Assembly (NCBI GenBank): GCA_018333635.1
Contig: JAGXTL010000019.1
Span: 1 to 64,000 of the forward strand
Length of the DNA stretch: 64,000 nucleotides
Reading direction: 5' to 3'
Origin: Dethiobacter sp.
Lineage (GTDB): Bacteria; Bacillota; Dethiobacteria; Dethiobacterales; Dethiobacteraceae
The translations under genes and the position numbers were made by a program. Positions 19,126-27,955 of this stretch are shown here, one piece after another (positions within the stretch are counted from its first letter, which is position 1; each line of letters begins with the position of its first letter). The notes beneath the pieces are model-generated. The model made no database searches. It was not told the DNA's origin and was given only the letters and a program-made list of their open reading frames with translations.

Positions 19126-20212
19126 CTCCCAGAGTGCCGGCCACGTCGGTCAGGTCGATATCAACCATGCAGGAATAGATGCAACGCCCACAGCCGACAC
19201 AACCCGTCTTGCCGAATTGACGCTGCTGATAGAGTAGTTTGTGATAAATACGCCACTGAGCACGGGCCTGCCTGCCTTTACGGAAGTTGTGACCAAGAGC
19301 TACCTGGGAAAACTCCATCAGCTTACAGGAATCCCATTCCCTTTGCCGCACCCCGCTCTCTAAACCAAGATCCAATTTGTCATAAACGTTATAGCAAAAG
19401 CAGGTTGGGCAAACCATCGTACAGGTGCCGCAGCCAAGGCAGCGCCGTTGTAAATCATCCCAGACGGGATGGTCAACATTCTCCTCCAGCAACTCAGCCA
19501 GGTTCCGTGTGAGAATGTGTTTTGGCAGCCTGCGGCTTGCAGCCGCTAAAAGTTCATCTTTCGCGAGTGACATCTCGGAGGATGCGGCGCCAAACGGATG
19601 AAGCGCCAAAAGTTCTCTGCCGGCTTCGCTGCCAACCTCAAGCAAATAGACATCATTTAATTCCGTTAGCAGCAGGTCATAGCCACGCTGCAGCCCCGGC
19701 CCCGTCTGCTGATAGTAACAAAAGCCGCTGCGGCACGGCTTAACACAGTTCTGGGCGACGATGAGAGTTTCATGCCTGCTTCGGCAATAGAAAGGGTCAG
19801 GCAGATCTTTGCAGAACACTTCGTCAAGAACATTGAATGAATTGACATCGCAGGGACGCACGCCAAAAAGGATCCTCTTTTGCACCGCCGCACCATTATC
19901 CACAAAGCAGATTTTTTCCTCTCCCAGGCTGGTGCACTTTCCGTCTTCAGCAAAAGCCTCCTGCCTGACAAAGGAAAAAATTGTTTCCAATGGTTGTTGA
20001 AGCACTTTCTTAGCCGGCAAAATAGTAGGTTGATAATCTTTTGCCAACTGAGCAGCGTCCTCCAGTTGCGCAAAAACATATTCACGACCCTTGGGAATTG
20101 GCGCAACGACCGGGTATTTTTGCATCAGAGCCGCAACAAATTCATTCAGTTCTGCGGCAGGCAACGAGACGGCGCCTGCACTTTTAACCAGAGGATGGTC
20201 TTCCTGCAGCAA
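19118..20212 (-). CDS. Hydrogenase beta subunit: 4Fe-4S dicluster electron carrier
   Basis: A 364-residue protein related to sulfhydrogenase HydB and AsrA. The N-terminal 240 residues form the typical unannotated domain (LFGVRPCDVNSFNVLDEVF, then CRSRHETLIVAQNCVKPC). The C-terminus has two iron-sulfur motifs, CLGCGTCTMVCPTCFCYNV and GCVGCGRCIYSCMVDIDLT. It carries electrons between the FAD subunit and soluble partners. As the first gene of the operon it lies about 45 bp from an extended -10 promoter, with AGGAGGG before its start. All four group 3b subunits are therefore present. Confidence 0.93.
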   Translation of the reverse strand: MLQEDHPLVKSAGAVSLPAAELNEFVAALMQKYPVVAPIPKGREYVFAQLEDAAQLAKDYQPTILPAKKVLQQPLETIFSFVRQEAFAEDGKCTSLGEEKICFVDNGAAVQKRILFGVRPCDVNSFNVLDEVFCKDLPDPFYCRSRHETLIVAQNCVKPCRSGFCYYQQTGPGLQRGYDLLLTELNDVYLLEVGSEAGRELLALHPFGAASSEMSLAKDELLAAASRRLPKHILTRNLAELLEENVDHPVWDDLQRRCLGCGTCTMVCPTCFCYNVYDKLDLGLESGVRQREWDSCKLMEFSQVALGHNFRKGRQARAQWRIYHKLLYQQRQFGKTGCVGCGRCIYSCMVDIDLTDVAGTLGGE

Positions 20213-20258
20213 CTTTCATCCCTCCTAACTAAAAGATTAAAACAAGATATTGAGTGCC

Positions 20259-20313
20259 ATTATAACATAAAAATTGATAATTGCATATATTTTTGCAAAT
20301 ATTCTGAATATTT
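20259..20313 (-). promoter_or_regulatory. Promoter of the hydrogenase-hyp operon with palindromic operator-like motifs
   Basis: On the minus strand an extended -10 element TGTTATAAT is present (TATAAT at 20259-20264). No consensus -35 is seen. Instead the -35 region and beyond hold two inverted repeats: TTGCA-N8-TGCAA at 20281-20298 and the perfect 17-nt palindrome AAATATTCTGAATATTT at 20297-20313. A weak -35 plus overlapping palindromes fits an activated or repressed promoter. The regulator is unknown; the sequences are not clear Rex or FNR boxes. Confidence 0.6.
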
Positions 20314-20381
20314 TTTGTATACCTGCTGAGAACTCATTGTCTCCTTAGCCGGCGCGCAGCATAAAGATATTCTGCAACAAA

Positions 20382-20702
20382 CTAGCGCATGTGGTCTTGA
20401 ACTATTCTCACAATTTCAGCAATATAGTCGCCGATAATCGGCAAATTTAACACCACCATCCTTTGTAAAATTGAAATCAAAATGGCGGCGACAACTGTAG
20501 CCCCTAAAGCCACACCCAAACCGCGCGCCACGCCACCCAAAAAATTAATCCAAAAAAAACGGCGCGGGTTATTTAAGAGCAGCATATATTCAGCAATGTT
20601 AAACTTTTCAAACTCTTGAACAAGCTTAATAAGGCGCTGATTAAGCCCATCTAACAAAGCTTCGTTATCCAATCTTTCGTCATTGTGCGGCGGTTTCTCC
20701 AA
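20382..20702 (-). CDS. DUF5665-type small membrane protein
   Basis: A 106-residue protein with a charged N-terminal half that is probably helical (LLDGLNQRLIKLVQEFEKFN), then FFWINFLGGVARGLGVALGA and a hydrophobic stretch at about residues 62-82. A short amphipathic tail ends the chain. The arrangement and the NPRRFFWINFLGGVARGLG block match the DUF5665 family of Clostridia as I recall it. Function is unknown. It lies 16 bp after argH with no link to arginine synthesis known. Confidence 0.7.
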   Translation of the reverse strand: MEKPPHNDERLDNEALLDGLNQRLIKLVQEFEKFNIAEYMLLLNNPRRFFWINFLGGVARGLGVALGATVVAAILISILQRMVVLNLPIIGDYIAEIVRIVQDHMR

Positions 20703-20718
20703 TTTAGCAACCTCCTCT

Positions 20719-22098
20719 TTAACTATTTTCAGCTATTAGCGCTTTTGCCTGACGGAGCTGGACTTCCACCGCATCCCGAGCTGTGCCGCCCCGAGGCTGC
20801 CTTGCCGTCACGCACGCCTCCGGCGGCAACAGCTTTAAGGCTTCAACACTAAAGAGAGGAGATGCCGTCCTTAATTCTTCTTCCGTCAAGTCCATCAGCC
20901 GGCGACCCTCAATCACGCATTTCCCAACCAGACGCCCAACCACGGCATGCGCCTCCCGGAACGGTAGCCCTTTTTTTACCAAATAATCGGCTAAATCAGT
21001 AGCACTGGCAAAGTCACCCGCCACCGCCGCATACATCCGCTCTTTATTAGGCACAACAGTACGCAGCATAGCAGCGTAAAGCGTAAGGCAGATTTTCACA
21101 GTATCTACCGTGTCGAAAAAACCTTCTTTATCTTCCTGCATATCTTTATTGTAAGCAAGCGGCAAACCTTTCAGCACTGTAAGCATCCCCATCAAGTGCC
21201 CAAAAACCCGCCCCGTTTTGCCGCGCACCAACTCCGCCACATCCGGATTTTTTTTCTGCGGCATAATGCTGGAGCCGGTAGTAAAGGCGTCATCCAAGGT
21301 GATGAAGCCAAACTCCTGGGAGTTCCAAAGAATCAGATCCTCGCTCAATCGGCTGAGATGCGTCATTAAGATGGCAGCATTGCTTAGATATTCCAACACA
21401 AAATCACGGTCGCTTACGGCGTCCATGCTGTTTTCATACAAGCGGGCGAAACCCAAATCTTGCGCCACCATCTCCCGGTTAATGGGAAAAGTGGTTCCAG
21501 CCAGCGCACCGGCACCGAGCGGCATCCAGTCAGCCCGCTTATACCCGTCCAGAAAGCGTTCACGATCGCGCTGCAGCATCCAAAAGTAGGCCAACAGATG
21601 ATGCGCAAACAAAACCGGCTGGGCGCGCTGTAAATGAGTATAGCCAGGCATCACCACATCCAAGTTTTTCTCCGCCAAGGCAATTAAGACGGTCTGTAAA
21701 CCGGCTATCAAACCAGTCGTCGCCTCGATTTCTCTTTTCACATACATATGCATATCCAAGGCAACTTGGTCATTGCGGGAACGAGCGGTATGCAGCTTGC
21801 CGCCCAGCGGACCGATTTTTTCAAGCAGGCGGCTTTCTACATGCATGTGAATATCTTCAAGCGATGATAAAAACTCCATTTCTCCCCGCTCGATTTCTTC
21901 TCTGATTTCCGACAAGCCCGCCAATATTTTTTCCGCGTCATCTGCTGTAATAATCCCGCAGGCGGCAAGCATTCGACAGTGAGCCATGCTGCCGGAAATA
22001 TCTTCAGCATACAGGCGTTTGTCAAACGTGATGGAAGCGTTAAACGCCTCCACCAGCGCGTCGGTTTCTTTAGCAAAACGTCCACCCCAAAGCTTCAC
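20719..22098 (-). CDS. argH: Argininosuccinate lyase
   Basis: A 459-residue member of the fumarase/aspartase superfamily. The signature GSSIMPQKKNPDVAELVRGK holds the catalytic serine loop. The N-terminal KLWGGRF and the HTARSRNDQVALDMHMY and PGYTHLQRAQPV blocks are typical of ArgH. It splits argininosuccinate to arginine and fumarate, the last step of arginine biosynthesis. It begins 4 bp after argG and the pair forms one unit, separated from argCJBDF by a repeat element at 23.4-23.6 kb. Confidence 0.97.
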   Translation of the reverse strand: MKLWGGRFAKETDALVEAFNASITFDKRLYAEDISGSMAHCRMLAACGIITADDAEKILAGLSEIREEIERGEMEFLSSLEDIHMHVESRLLEKIGPLGGKLHTARSRNDQVALDMHMYVKREIEATTGLIAGLQTVLIALAEKNLDVVMPGYTHLQRAQPVLFAHHLLAYFWMLQRDRERFLDGYKRADWMPLGAGALAGTTFPINREMVAQDLGFARLYENSMDAVSDRDFVLEYLSNAAILMTHLSRLSEDLILWNSQEFGFITLDDAFTTGSSIMPQKKNPDVAELVRGKTGRVFGHLMGMLTVLKGLPLAYNKDMQEDKEGFFDTVDTVKICLTLYAAMLRTVVPNKERMYAAVAGDFASATDLADYLVKKGLPFREAHAVVGRLVGKCVIEGRRLMDLTEEELRTASPLFSVEALKLLPPEACVTARQPRGGTARDAVEVQLRQAKALIAENS

Positions 22099-22102
22099 GT
22101 CT

Positions 22103-23308
22103 TTACCTCCGTTTTACGTCTTTAGCCAGCAAACCCTGTACTTTCAGCGGCAAGCCAAACAGGTTGATAAAGCCTGTGGCGTCACGCTGGTCATAGATGA
22201 CATCTTCACCAAAGGTGGCCAAATCTTCGCGGTAGAGGGAATAGGCTGATTTCCGTCCCGCCACGACAATATTGCCTTTATACAATTTCAAGCGCACCGA
22301 ACCGGTAACGTTGCGCTGCGTACTGTTAACAAACGCATCCAGTGCTTCCCGGAGCGGTGTATACCACTGACCGTAATAGACAAGCTCAGCATATTTTACA
22401 GCGACAATTTCTTTAAAATGCATCGTTTCCCGATCGAGCGTAAGGCACTCCAATTCTTTGTGAGCCGCGTAAAGGAGAGTGCCGCCCGGCGTCTCATAGA
22501 CACCGCGCGCCTTCATCCCTACGAGGCGATTTTCCACCATATCCACTCGTCCCACGCCATGACGGCCGGCAATAGTGTTTAATTCCATCAACAGTTCCAC
22601 CGGACCTGTCGTTTTCCCGTTTACGCTGATCGGAATCCCCAGAGCAAAGCCGATTTCTACGTATTCCGGCGCATCCGGCGCATCTTCGGGCGCCACTGTC
22701 AAGACAAACATATCTTTTTCCGGTTCACTGTCCGGGTCTTCCAAAATTCCGCCTTCAAAGCTCAGATGCCAAATATTACGATCCATGCTGTATGGCTTTG
22801 CTTTTGTTACAGGCAAAGGAATGTCATGTTTTTCTGCGTAGTCAAAAGCATCATCCCGGGAGCGGATATCCCATTCGCGCCAAGGTGCCACGATCTTTAA
22901 ATGGGGGGCTAGTGCCTTCACCGTCAGTTCAAAACGAACCTGGTCGTTACCTTTGCCTGTTGCGCCATGAGCAACAGCGTCTGCCCCTTCTTTTTCCGCC
23001 ACCTCTACCAGCCGTTTTGCAATAGCCGGGCGAGCTATCGCTGTGCCAAGAAAATATTTTTCTTCATACAATGCGCCCGCTTTAAGCAATGGAAAACAAA
23101 AATCACGCACAAATTCTTCCCGCGTATCTTCAATATAAAGTTTACTCGCCCCTGACTTTAAAGCCTTATCATGCAAAGGCTCAAGCTCCTCCCCTTGACC
23201 CACGTCTGCAGCCATAGCGACAACTTCACAATTATACTTCTCCTTCAGCCAAGTAATCGCAACCGATGTATCGAGGCCGCCGGAATACGCTAAAACAATT
23301 TTCTTCAC
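22103..23308 (-). CDS. argG: Argininosuccinate synthase
   Basis: A 401-residue enzyme that joins citrulline and aspartate with ATP. The N-type ATP pyrophosphatase loop [15 protein letters not shown] is at the N-terminus, followed by [34 protein letters not shown] and [19 protein letters not shown]. Length and motifs are normal. The gene is the first after the repeat-filled 335-bp gap that separates it from argF. GGAGGG precedes the ATG. It may have its own promoter or be read through from the T-box-controlled leader; the sequence alone does not settle which. Confidence 0.97.
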   Translation of the reverse strand: MKKIVLAYSGGLDTSVAITWLKEKYNCEVVAMAADVGQGEELEPLHDKALKSGASKLYIEDTREEFVRDFCFPLLKAGALYEEKYFLGTAIARPAIAKRLVEVAEKEGADAVAHGATGKGNDQVRFELTVKALAPHLKIVAPWREWDIRSRDDAFDYAEKHDIPLPVTKAKPYSMDRNIWHLSFEGGILEDPDSEPEKDMFVLTVAPEDAPDAPEYVEIGFALGIPISVNGKTTGPVELLMELNTIAGRHGVGRVDMVENRLVGMKARGVYETPGGTLLYAAHKELECLTLDRETMHFKEIVAVKYAELVYYGQWYTPLREALDAFVNSTQRNVTGSVRLKLYKGNIVVAGRKSAYSLYREDLATFGEDVIYDQRDATGFINLFGLPLKVQGLLAKDVKRR

Positions 23309-23391
23309 ATTTTTCCCTCCGTTTCTTTAAAAAAGATGTTACACGTTTTGAATAATTTCCTGTACTATGCCTCATTCAATCCCTTAACCTG

Positions 23392-23425
23392 CCCTCACCC
23401 TAACCCTCTCCCAGAGGGAGAGGGG
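23392..23425. repeat. GAGAGGG hairpin repeat, copy 4 (between argF and argG)
   Basis: ccctcaccctaaccctctcc with the palindromic continuation. It directly precedes a copy of the long-inverted-repeat element. The 23309-23643 gap has no gene. Confidence 0.85.
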
Positions 23426-23451
23426 ATTTGTGTACTAACCCAGAGAAAGCA

Positions 23452-23635
23452 GCGATCAGCGAACCGCGATTCGCAGCGTTAAAACATGCCAACGGTTCAC
23501 TTGCAATCTGCCCAGAGGTTTTGGCATGTTAGCAAGAATTGCAGTTCGCAGCTGCGAAAACGTGCGAGCAAAGCAGCTGGGTGAGGATGCAATACCTAAA
23601 AAAGCCGCTTCGTGTTTTGCTATAATTTCCTGTGC
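23452..23635. repeat. MITE-like long-inverted-repeat element, copy B
   Basis: It matches copy A (9728-9937) almost base for base from gcagcgatcagcgaaccgcg to cgtgttttgctataatttcc. The far left end (aagcgagcgtt) is missing here. It sits between argF and argG, splitting an otherwise compact arginine operon, which suggests insertion after the operon formed. Confidence 0.8.
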
Positions 23636-23643
23636 TATAAAAA

Positions 23644-24576
23644 CTAAATCAACTTAGCCATAATCGCTTTCTGGACATGGAGCCGATTTTCAGCCTGGTC
23701 AAAAACTAAGGACTGCGGCCCTTCAATCACCTCATCGGTAATCTCCTCGCCACGGTGAGCCGGCAGACAGTGCAGCACAATCGCATCGTCTGCGGCCATT
23801 TTCAACATTTCCTTGTTTAGCTGATATTGCTGAAACGCTTTAAGCCTAAGCTGATGTTCCGTTTCCTGACCCATGCTCGCCCAGACATCTGTATAAAGAA
23901 TGTCTGCGCCTGCCGCCGCTTCCCGCGGATCGGTAGTGAGCGTGATGCCAGTCCCGCTCACGGCAGCGCTCTCTTTAGCTTTGGCCACGATTTCAGCTTT
24001 CACTTCATATCCCTTGGGGGAAGCCACCGCAATATTCAAGCCCATTTTACTGCAGGCTAACAGGAGTGAGTGAGCAACATTATTGCCGTCGCCCAGATAA
24101 GCCAGCTTTAAACCTGCCAGTTTACCCTTCTGCTCCAAAATAGTCATCAAATCCGCCATCGCCTGGCAGGGGTGCAGCAAGTCTGTCAAGCCATTAATAA
24201 CGGGAATATCAGCGAAGGTGGCCAATTCCTCCACTTCACTATGGTCAAAGGTGCGAATCATAATCCCATCCAGGTAGCGGGACAATACGCGAGCCGTGTC
24301 TTTCACAGGTTCGCCGCGGCCTATTTGCAGATCTGCTGCGCTTAAAAAAAGTGCGCAACCACCCAACTGGTACATGCCGACTTCAAAAGATACGCGGGTA
24401 CGGGTAGATGCTTTCTGAAAAATCATGCCTAAAGTTTTCCCGCGTAACAGCTGATGTTCAAGCCCGGCTTTTTTTTCCTGCTTCAATTGCAGCGCAAAAA
24501 GCAAAATCTCGCTCAGCTCTTCTTTACTAAAATCATGAACCGTAAGGAAATCACGGCCGCGCAAATTTCTGACCAT
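23644..24576 (-). CDS. argF: Ornithine carbamoyltransferase
   Basis: A 310-residue enzyme forming citrulline from ornithine and carbamoyl phosphate. The carbamoyl-phosphate loop STRTRVSFEVG, the HPCQAMADLMTI motif and the ornithine-site HCLPAHRGEEIT are all present. The start is set at ATG 24576 with AAGGGGGAG upstream; the frame open to 24618 would overlap argD and lacks family similarity. Length is normal for the catabolic/anabolic OTC family, and its position after argD marks it as the biosynthetic enzyme. Confidence 0.97.
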   Translation of the reverse strand: MVRNLRGRDFLTVHDFSKEELSEILLFALQLKQEKKAGLEHQLLRGKTLGMIFQKASTRTRVSFEVGMYQLGGCALFLSAADLQIGRGEPVKDTARVLSRYLDGIMIRTFDHSEVEELATFADIPVINGLTDLLHPCQAMADLMTILEQKGKLAGLKLAYLGDGNNVAHSLLLACSKMGLNIAVASPKGYEVKAEIVAKAKESAAVSGTGITLTTDPREAAAGADILYTDVWASMGQETEHQLRLKAFQQYQLNKEMLKMAADDAIVLHCLPAHRGEEITDEVIEGPQSLVFDQAENRLHVQKAIMAKLI

Positions 24577-24607
24577 CGTCTCACTCCCCCTTGAGCAATT
24601 CTTTTCG

Positions 24608-25798
24608 CTATTCTTCAATCATAGCGAGCGCCTTTTGCAAGATAGAAACTGCCTGATCAATATGTTCTTCCTCAATAATCAGCGGAGGGAGAAAACGCAG
24701 CGTCTTCCCGCCAATGCAGTTGACGAGCAGTCCTTGCTCCTGACAAAGCTTTGCCACTTTAGCTCCGTCTCCTTTGATTTCCAAGCCAATAATTAAGCCA
24801 AGCCCGCGCACATCCACAATGCACCGGCAATCAAGTTCATGCAATTTAGCCATGAAATAATTGCCCAGTTTCGCCACCCTTGCCAAGAATCCTTCTTCCA
24901 GTAAAACTTGGAGCACAGCGGTCGCCGCCCCACAAACAACCGGATTGCCGCCGAAAGTGGAAGCGTGGTCACCCGGCTGCAGAGTATCTGCCGCCTCACC
25001 TTTAGCACCCATTAAGCCAATAGGCAAACCTCCGCCCAGCGATTTTGCCAAAGTATAAACATCCGGCAGCACACCATAATGTTCGTAGGCAAAAAGTTTG
25101 CCGGTTCGTCCCATGCCGCATTGAACTTCATCAAACATCAGCAATAGATTGGCTTCATCGCATAGCTTGCGCAAACCCCTTAAAAATTCGCTGTTGGCAG
25201 GATAAACGCCTCCTTCGCCCTGAACCGGCTCCACCAGGATGGCACAAGTGTTTTCATTTACTAACGCAGCGAACGAATCCAGATTATTAAACTCGCCGTA
25301 ACGAAAACCGGCAACCAGCGGTTCAAACCCCTGGTGGTATTTGGGTTGGGCGGTAGCCGTGACCGCAGCTAAAGTACGTCCGTGAAAAGAATGGTTTGCG
25401 GTAATAATCTCATGCGCACCGCTCCCCCGCTTGGCTTTTCCGTATTTACGCGCTAATTTTATGGCAGCCTCATTAGCTTCCGCCCCGCTGTTACAAAAAA
25501 AGACTTTATCGGCGCAGGAGTGGGCCACAAGCTGTTCCGCCAAACGGATTTGCGGTTCCGAGTAATAGAGATTGGAACAATGCATTAGTTGGGCCGCCTG
25601 CCACGAGAGTGCTTTCACCACCGCCGGATGGCAATGCCCCAGACTGTTAACAGCCAAACCGCTGACAAAATCCAAGTAACGCTTGTTCAAGTCATCCCAG
25701 ACATATGCGCCTTCCCCCCGCTTGAGAAAAAGTGTGTTCTCAGACTGGCGGTTATATGTGTTGATAATATAGGCACTCTCCCGGGCTTTCAAATCCAT
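24608..25798 (-). CDS. argD: Acetylornithine aminotransferase
   Basis: A 396-residue class III PLP aminotransferase. The Schiff-base lysine is in TLAKSLGGGLPIGLMG, with FCNSGAEANEAAIKLARKYG and LMFDEVQCGMGRTG upstream. It converts N-acetylglutamate semialdehyde to N-acetylornithine. The start is placed at ATG 25798, preceded by AAGGGGGGAG, giving the usual N-terminus (MDLKARESAYIINTYNRQ); the frame open to 25891 runs into argB. The argB-argD-argF context secures the substrate among similar class III enzymes. A second class III aminotransferase lies at 45607. Confidence 0.96.
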   Translation of the reverse strand: MDLKARESAYIINTYNRQSENTLFLKRGEGAYVWDDLNKRYLDFVSGLAVNSLGHCHPAVVKALSWQAAQLMHCSNLYYSEPQIRLAEQLVAHSCADKVFFCNSGAEANEAAIKLARKYGKAKRGSGAHEIITANHSFHGRTLAAVTATAQPKYHQGFEPLVAGFRYGEFNNLDSFAALVNENTCAILVEPVQGEGGVYPANSEFLRGLRKLCDEANLLLMFDEVQCGMGRTGKLFAYEHYGVLPDVYTLAKSLGGGLPIGLMGAKGEAADTLQPGDHASTFGGNPVVCGAATAVLQVLLEEGFLARVAKLGNYFMAKLHELDCRCIVDVRGLGLIIGLEIKGDGAKVAKLCQEQGLLVNCIGGKTLRFLPPLIIEEEHIDQAVSILQKALAMIEE

Positions 25799-25811
25799 CT
25801 TCTCTCCCCCC

Positions 25812-26729
25812 TTAAACAGTAACCATGGTGCCGATACCGTGGTCAGTAAAAATCTCCAAGAGCAATGAGTGAGAAATACGACCGTCAACAATATGCGTCC
25901 GACTGACTTCGTTTTCCAACGCGGTAAGACATGCTTCTACCTTCGGAATCATCCCTTTGCTAATTTTCCCTTGCTCGATCATTTCCAGCGCCTTTGCTTT
26001 TGGCAAAGAGGAGATAAGGGAGGACGGATCAGACTGGTCTGCAAAAATCCCCTCGACATCGGTAAGCAGAATCAACTTCTCCGCGCTAAGAGCAGCAGCC
26101 AATTCTCCGGCTACATGGTCTGCGTTAATATTGAGACTTTCCCCTTCCAAACCTACGCCGACAGAAGAAATCACCGGGATATAACCTTCTTTGCTCAGCG
26201 TGTGGATTACGGCGGGATTAACTTTAATGATGTCTCCCACATACCCAAGATCCACCGGTTTCGGACTGCCGTTAACCCGTTCTGATGCACGGCGCTTTGC
26301 CACAATCAGATTGGAATCCTTACCGGAAAGGCCAACCGCTTTACCTCCGAACTGGTTAATTAGGGTCACAATTCCTTTGTTTACCTTACCCATCAGCACC
26401 ATTTCCACCACTTCCATAGTCTCAGCGTCAGTAACACGCAGCCCATTGGCAAATACGGCTTCTTTACCTAAACGATTCATTAATTGCGTTACTTCCGCGC
26501 CCCCGCCGTGAACGAGAATAGGGTTAATGCCAATAAATTTCAGCAAAATAACATCCATCATCACCGACTTTTTCAGTTCATCAGAGACCATCGCCTGTCC
26601 GCCATACTTAATTACGAAGGTTTTATCCGCAAACGTGCGCAAGTAGGGCAAAGCTTCAATCAAGATTTCCGCCTTGCCAATCAACTTGCTGATTTCCTTT
26701 TTTGTCACCGTGTATTCCTCCTTTGACAA
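25812..26729 (-). CDS. argB: Acetylglutamate kinase
   Basis: A 305-residue amino-acid kinase. FVIKYGGQAM at the N-terminal lysine site, HGGGAEVTQLMNRLG, and GKDSNLIVAKR followed by the ATP-site blocks near residues 200-250 identify ArgB. It phosphorylates N-acetylglutamate, commonly the arginine-feedback-controlled step when the N-terminal helix is present, as it is here (about 25 residues before the kinase core). It lies between argJ and argD with short spacers. Confidence 0.96.
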   Translation of the reverse strand: MSKEEYTVTKKEISKLIGKAEILIEALPYLRTFADKTFVIKYGGQAMVSDELKKSVMMDVILLKFIGINPILVHGGGAEVTQLMNRLGKEAVFANGLRVTDAETMEVVEMVLMGKVNKGIVTLINQFGGKAVGLSGKDSNLIVAKRRASERVNGSPKPVDLGYVGDIIKVNPAVIHTLSKEGYIPVISSVGVGLEGESLNINADHVAGELAAALSAEKLILLTDVEGIFADQSDPSSLISSLPKAKALEMIEQGKISKGMIPKVEACLTALENEVSRTHIVDGRISHSLLLEIFTDHGIGTMVTV

Positions 26730-26736
26730 TTAAAAC

Positions 26737-27942
26737 CTACGAGCGGTAGCTGGCATTAATTGTGACGTAATCGTAACTCAAATCGGTTCCCCAGGCAGTG
26801 ACAGTCTCGCCTCCCATACCTAAATCGACCGTAATTTTAATATCCTTCTGCTGCAAAATTTCTTTGGCGTGGTTCTCGTCAAAACGCAAGCCCTGCCCGT
26901 CTTTTGTTACCTGCAAATCGCCAAGCCAAATATTAACCAGTTCCGGGCGAAAATCTACGTCAGATTGCCCCATGGCGGAAACTATCCGTCCCCAGTTCGC
27001 GTCCTCGCCAAAAAATGCTGTCTTTACCAAACTTGAATTTAAAATCCCCATAGCCAACTTTTTAGCGTCAACAAACGATGCCGCGTGGTTGATAGTTACC
27101 TCAAGAAACTTTGTGGCACCTTCACCATCCCGGACAATTTTTTGGGACAGCTCCGTGTTTACCCGCTGCAGCACAGCCAGAAAACGGTGATAATCATCGT
27201 TTTCACTTGTGATTAACGGATTCTCAGCCATGCCGTTTGCCAGAATCACCACCATGTCATTAGTGCTGGTATCGCCATCTACTGTAATCAAGTTATATGA
27301 GCGATCTACCGTGTATTGTAACGCTTTTTGCAGCAGCGCGGGGGCGATGGCACAGTCTGTTGTGATAAATCCTAACATGGTAGCCATATTGGGATGAATC
27401 ATACCTGAACCTTTGGCAATACCGCCCACCGTGACTTTCATGCCGCCTATCTCCAGGGAATATGCCGTGACTTTCTCCGCTAAATCTGTAGTCATAATTG
27501 CCTCTGCAGCGTCTGCACCGCCTTGTTTGCTCAAGCCGCCGACAATCTGCTCTATGCCGGCTGACACTGTCTCCATCGGTAAATATTCCCCAATAACACC
27601 TGTTGACGCCACCACCACCTCGGCGGCAGACAAGCCCAAGATTCGGGCGGTTATCTCGGCCATCCGGCGGGCATCATCCAAACCTTGCTGACCGGTACAG
27701 GCATTGGCATTACCGCTGTTGATGATTATCGCCCGCGCCCCTCCGGAGGCAAGATGCTCCCGACTGACGATAACAGGCGCCGCCGCGAAACGGTTTTTCG
27801 TATAAACGCCGGCAGCATGGGCAGGCAGCTCCGAATAGATCAGCGCTAAATCTTTTTTATTCTTTTTTATCCCGCAATGGATGCCTGCCGCCTTAAACCC
27901 TTGTGCCGCAGTGATACCACCATCAACTTTATGGAACTTCAT
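26737..27942 (-). CDS. argJ: Bifunctional ornithine acetyltransferase / N-acetylglutamate synthase
   Basis: A 401-residue self-cleaving enzyme. The cleavage and catalytic threonine lies in HPNMATMLGFITTD, preceded by GGIAKGSGMI. It transfers the acetyl group from acetylornithine to glutamate, so the pathway recycles acetyl groups; whether it can also use acetyl-CoA is not visible. I place the start at ATG 27942, after AAGGAGG with 8-nt spacing. A GTG three bases upstream is also possible. No argE or separate argA is present in the window, consistent with the recycling route. Confidence 0.96.
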   Translation of the reverse strand: MKFHKVDGGITAAQGFKAAGIHCGIKKNKKDLALIYSELPAHAAGVYTKNRFAAAPVIVSREHLASGGARAIIINSGNANACTGQQGLDDARRMAEITARILGLSAAEVVVASTGVIGEYLPMETVSAGIEQIVGGLSKQGGADAAEAIMTTDLAEKVTAYSLEIGGMKVTVGGIAKGSGMIHPNMATMLGFITTDCAIAPALLQKALQYTVDRSYNLITVDGDTSTNDMVVILANGMAENPLITSENDDYHRFLAVLQRVNTELSQKIVRDGEGATKFLEVTINHAASFVDAKKLAMGILNSSLVKTAFFGEDANWGRIVSAMGQSDVDFRPELVNIWLGDLQVTKDGQGLRFDENHAKEILQQKDIKITVDLGMGGETVTAWGTDLSYDYVTINASYRS

Positions 27943-27955
27943 CACATTTACCTCC

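Noticed and set aside
18271-20212. Anaerobic sulfite reductase subunits AsrA/AsrB
   Set aside because: The proteins resemble AsrA and AsrB, but AsrC is absent and the genes are directly followed by hydrogenase small and large subunits, which makes them the hydrogenase beta and gamma subunits.
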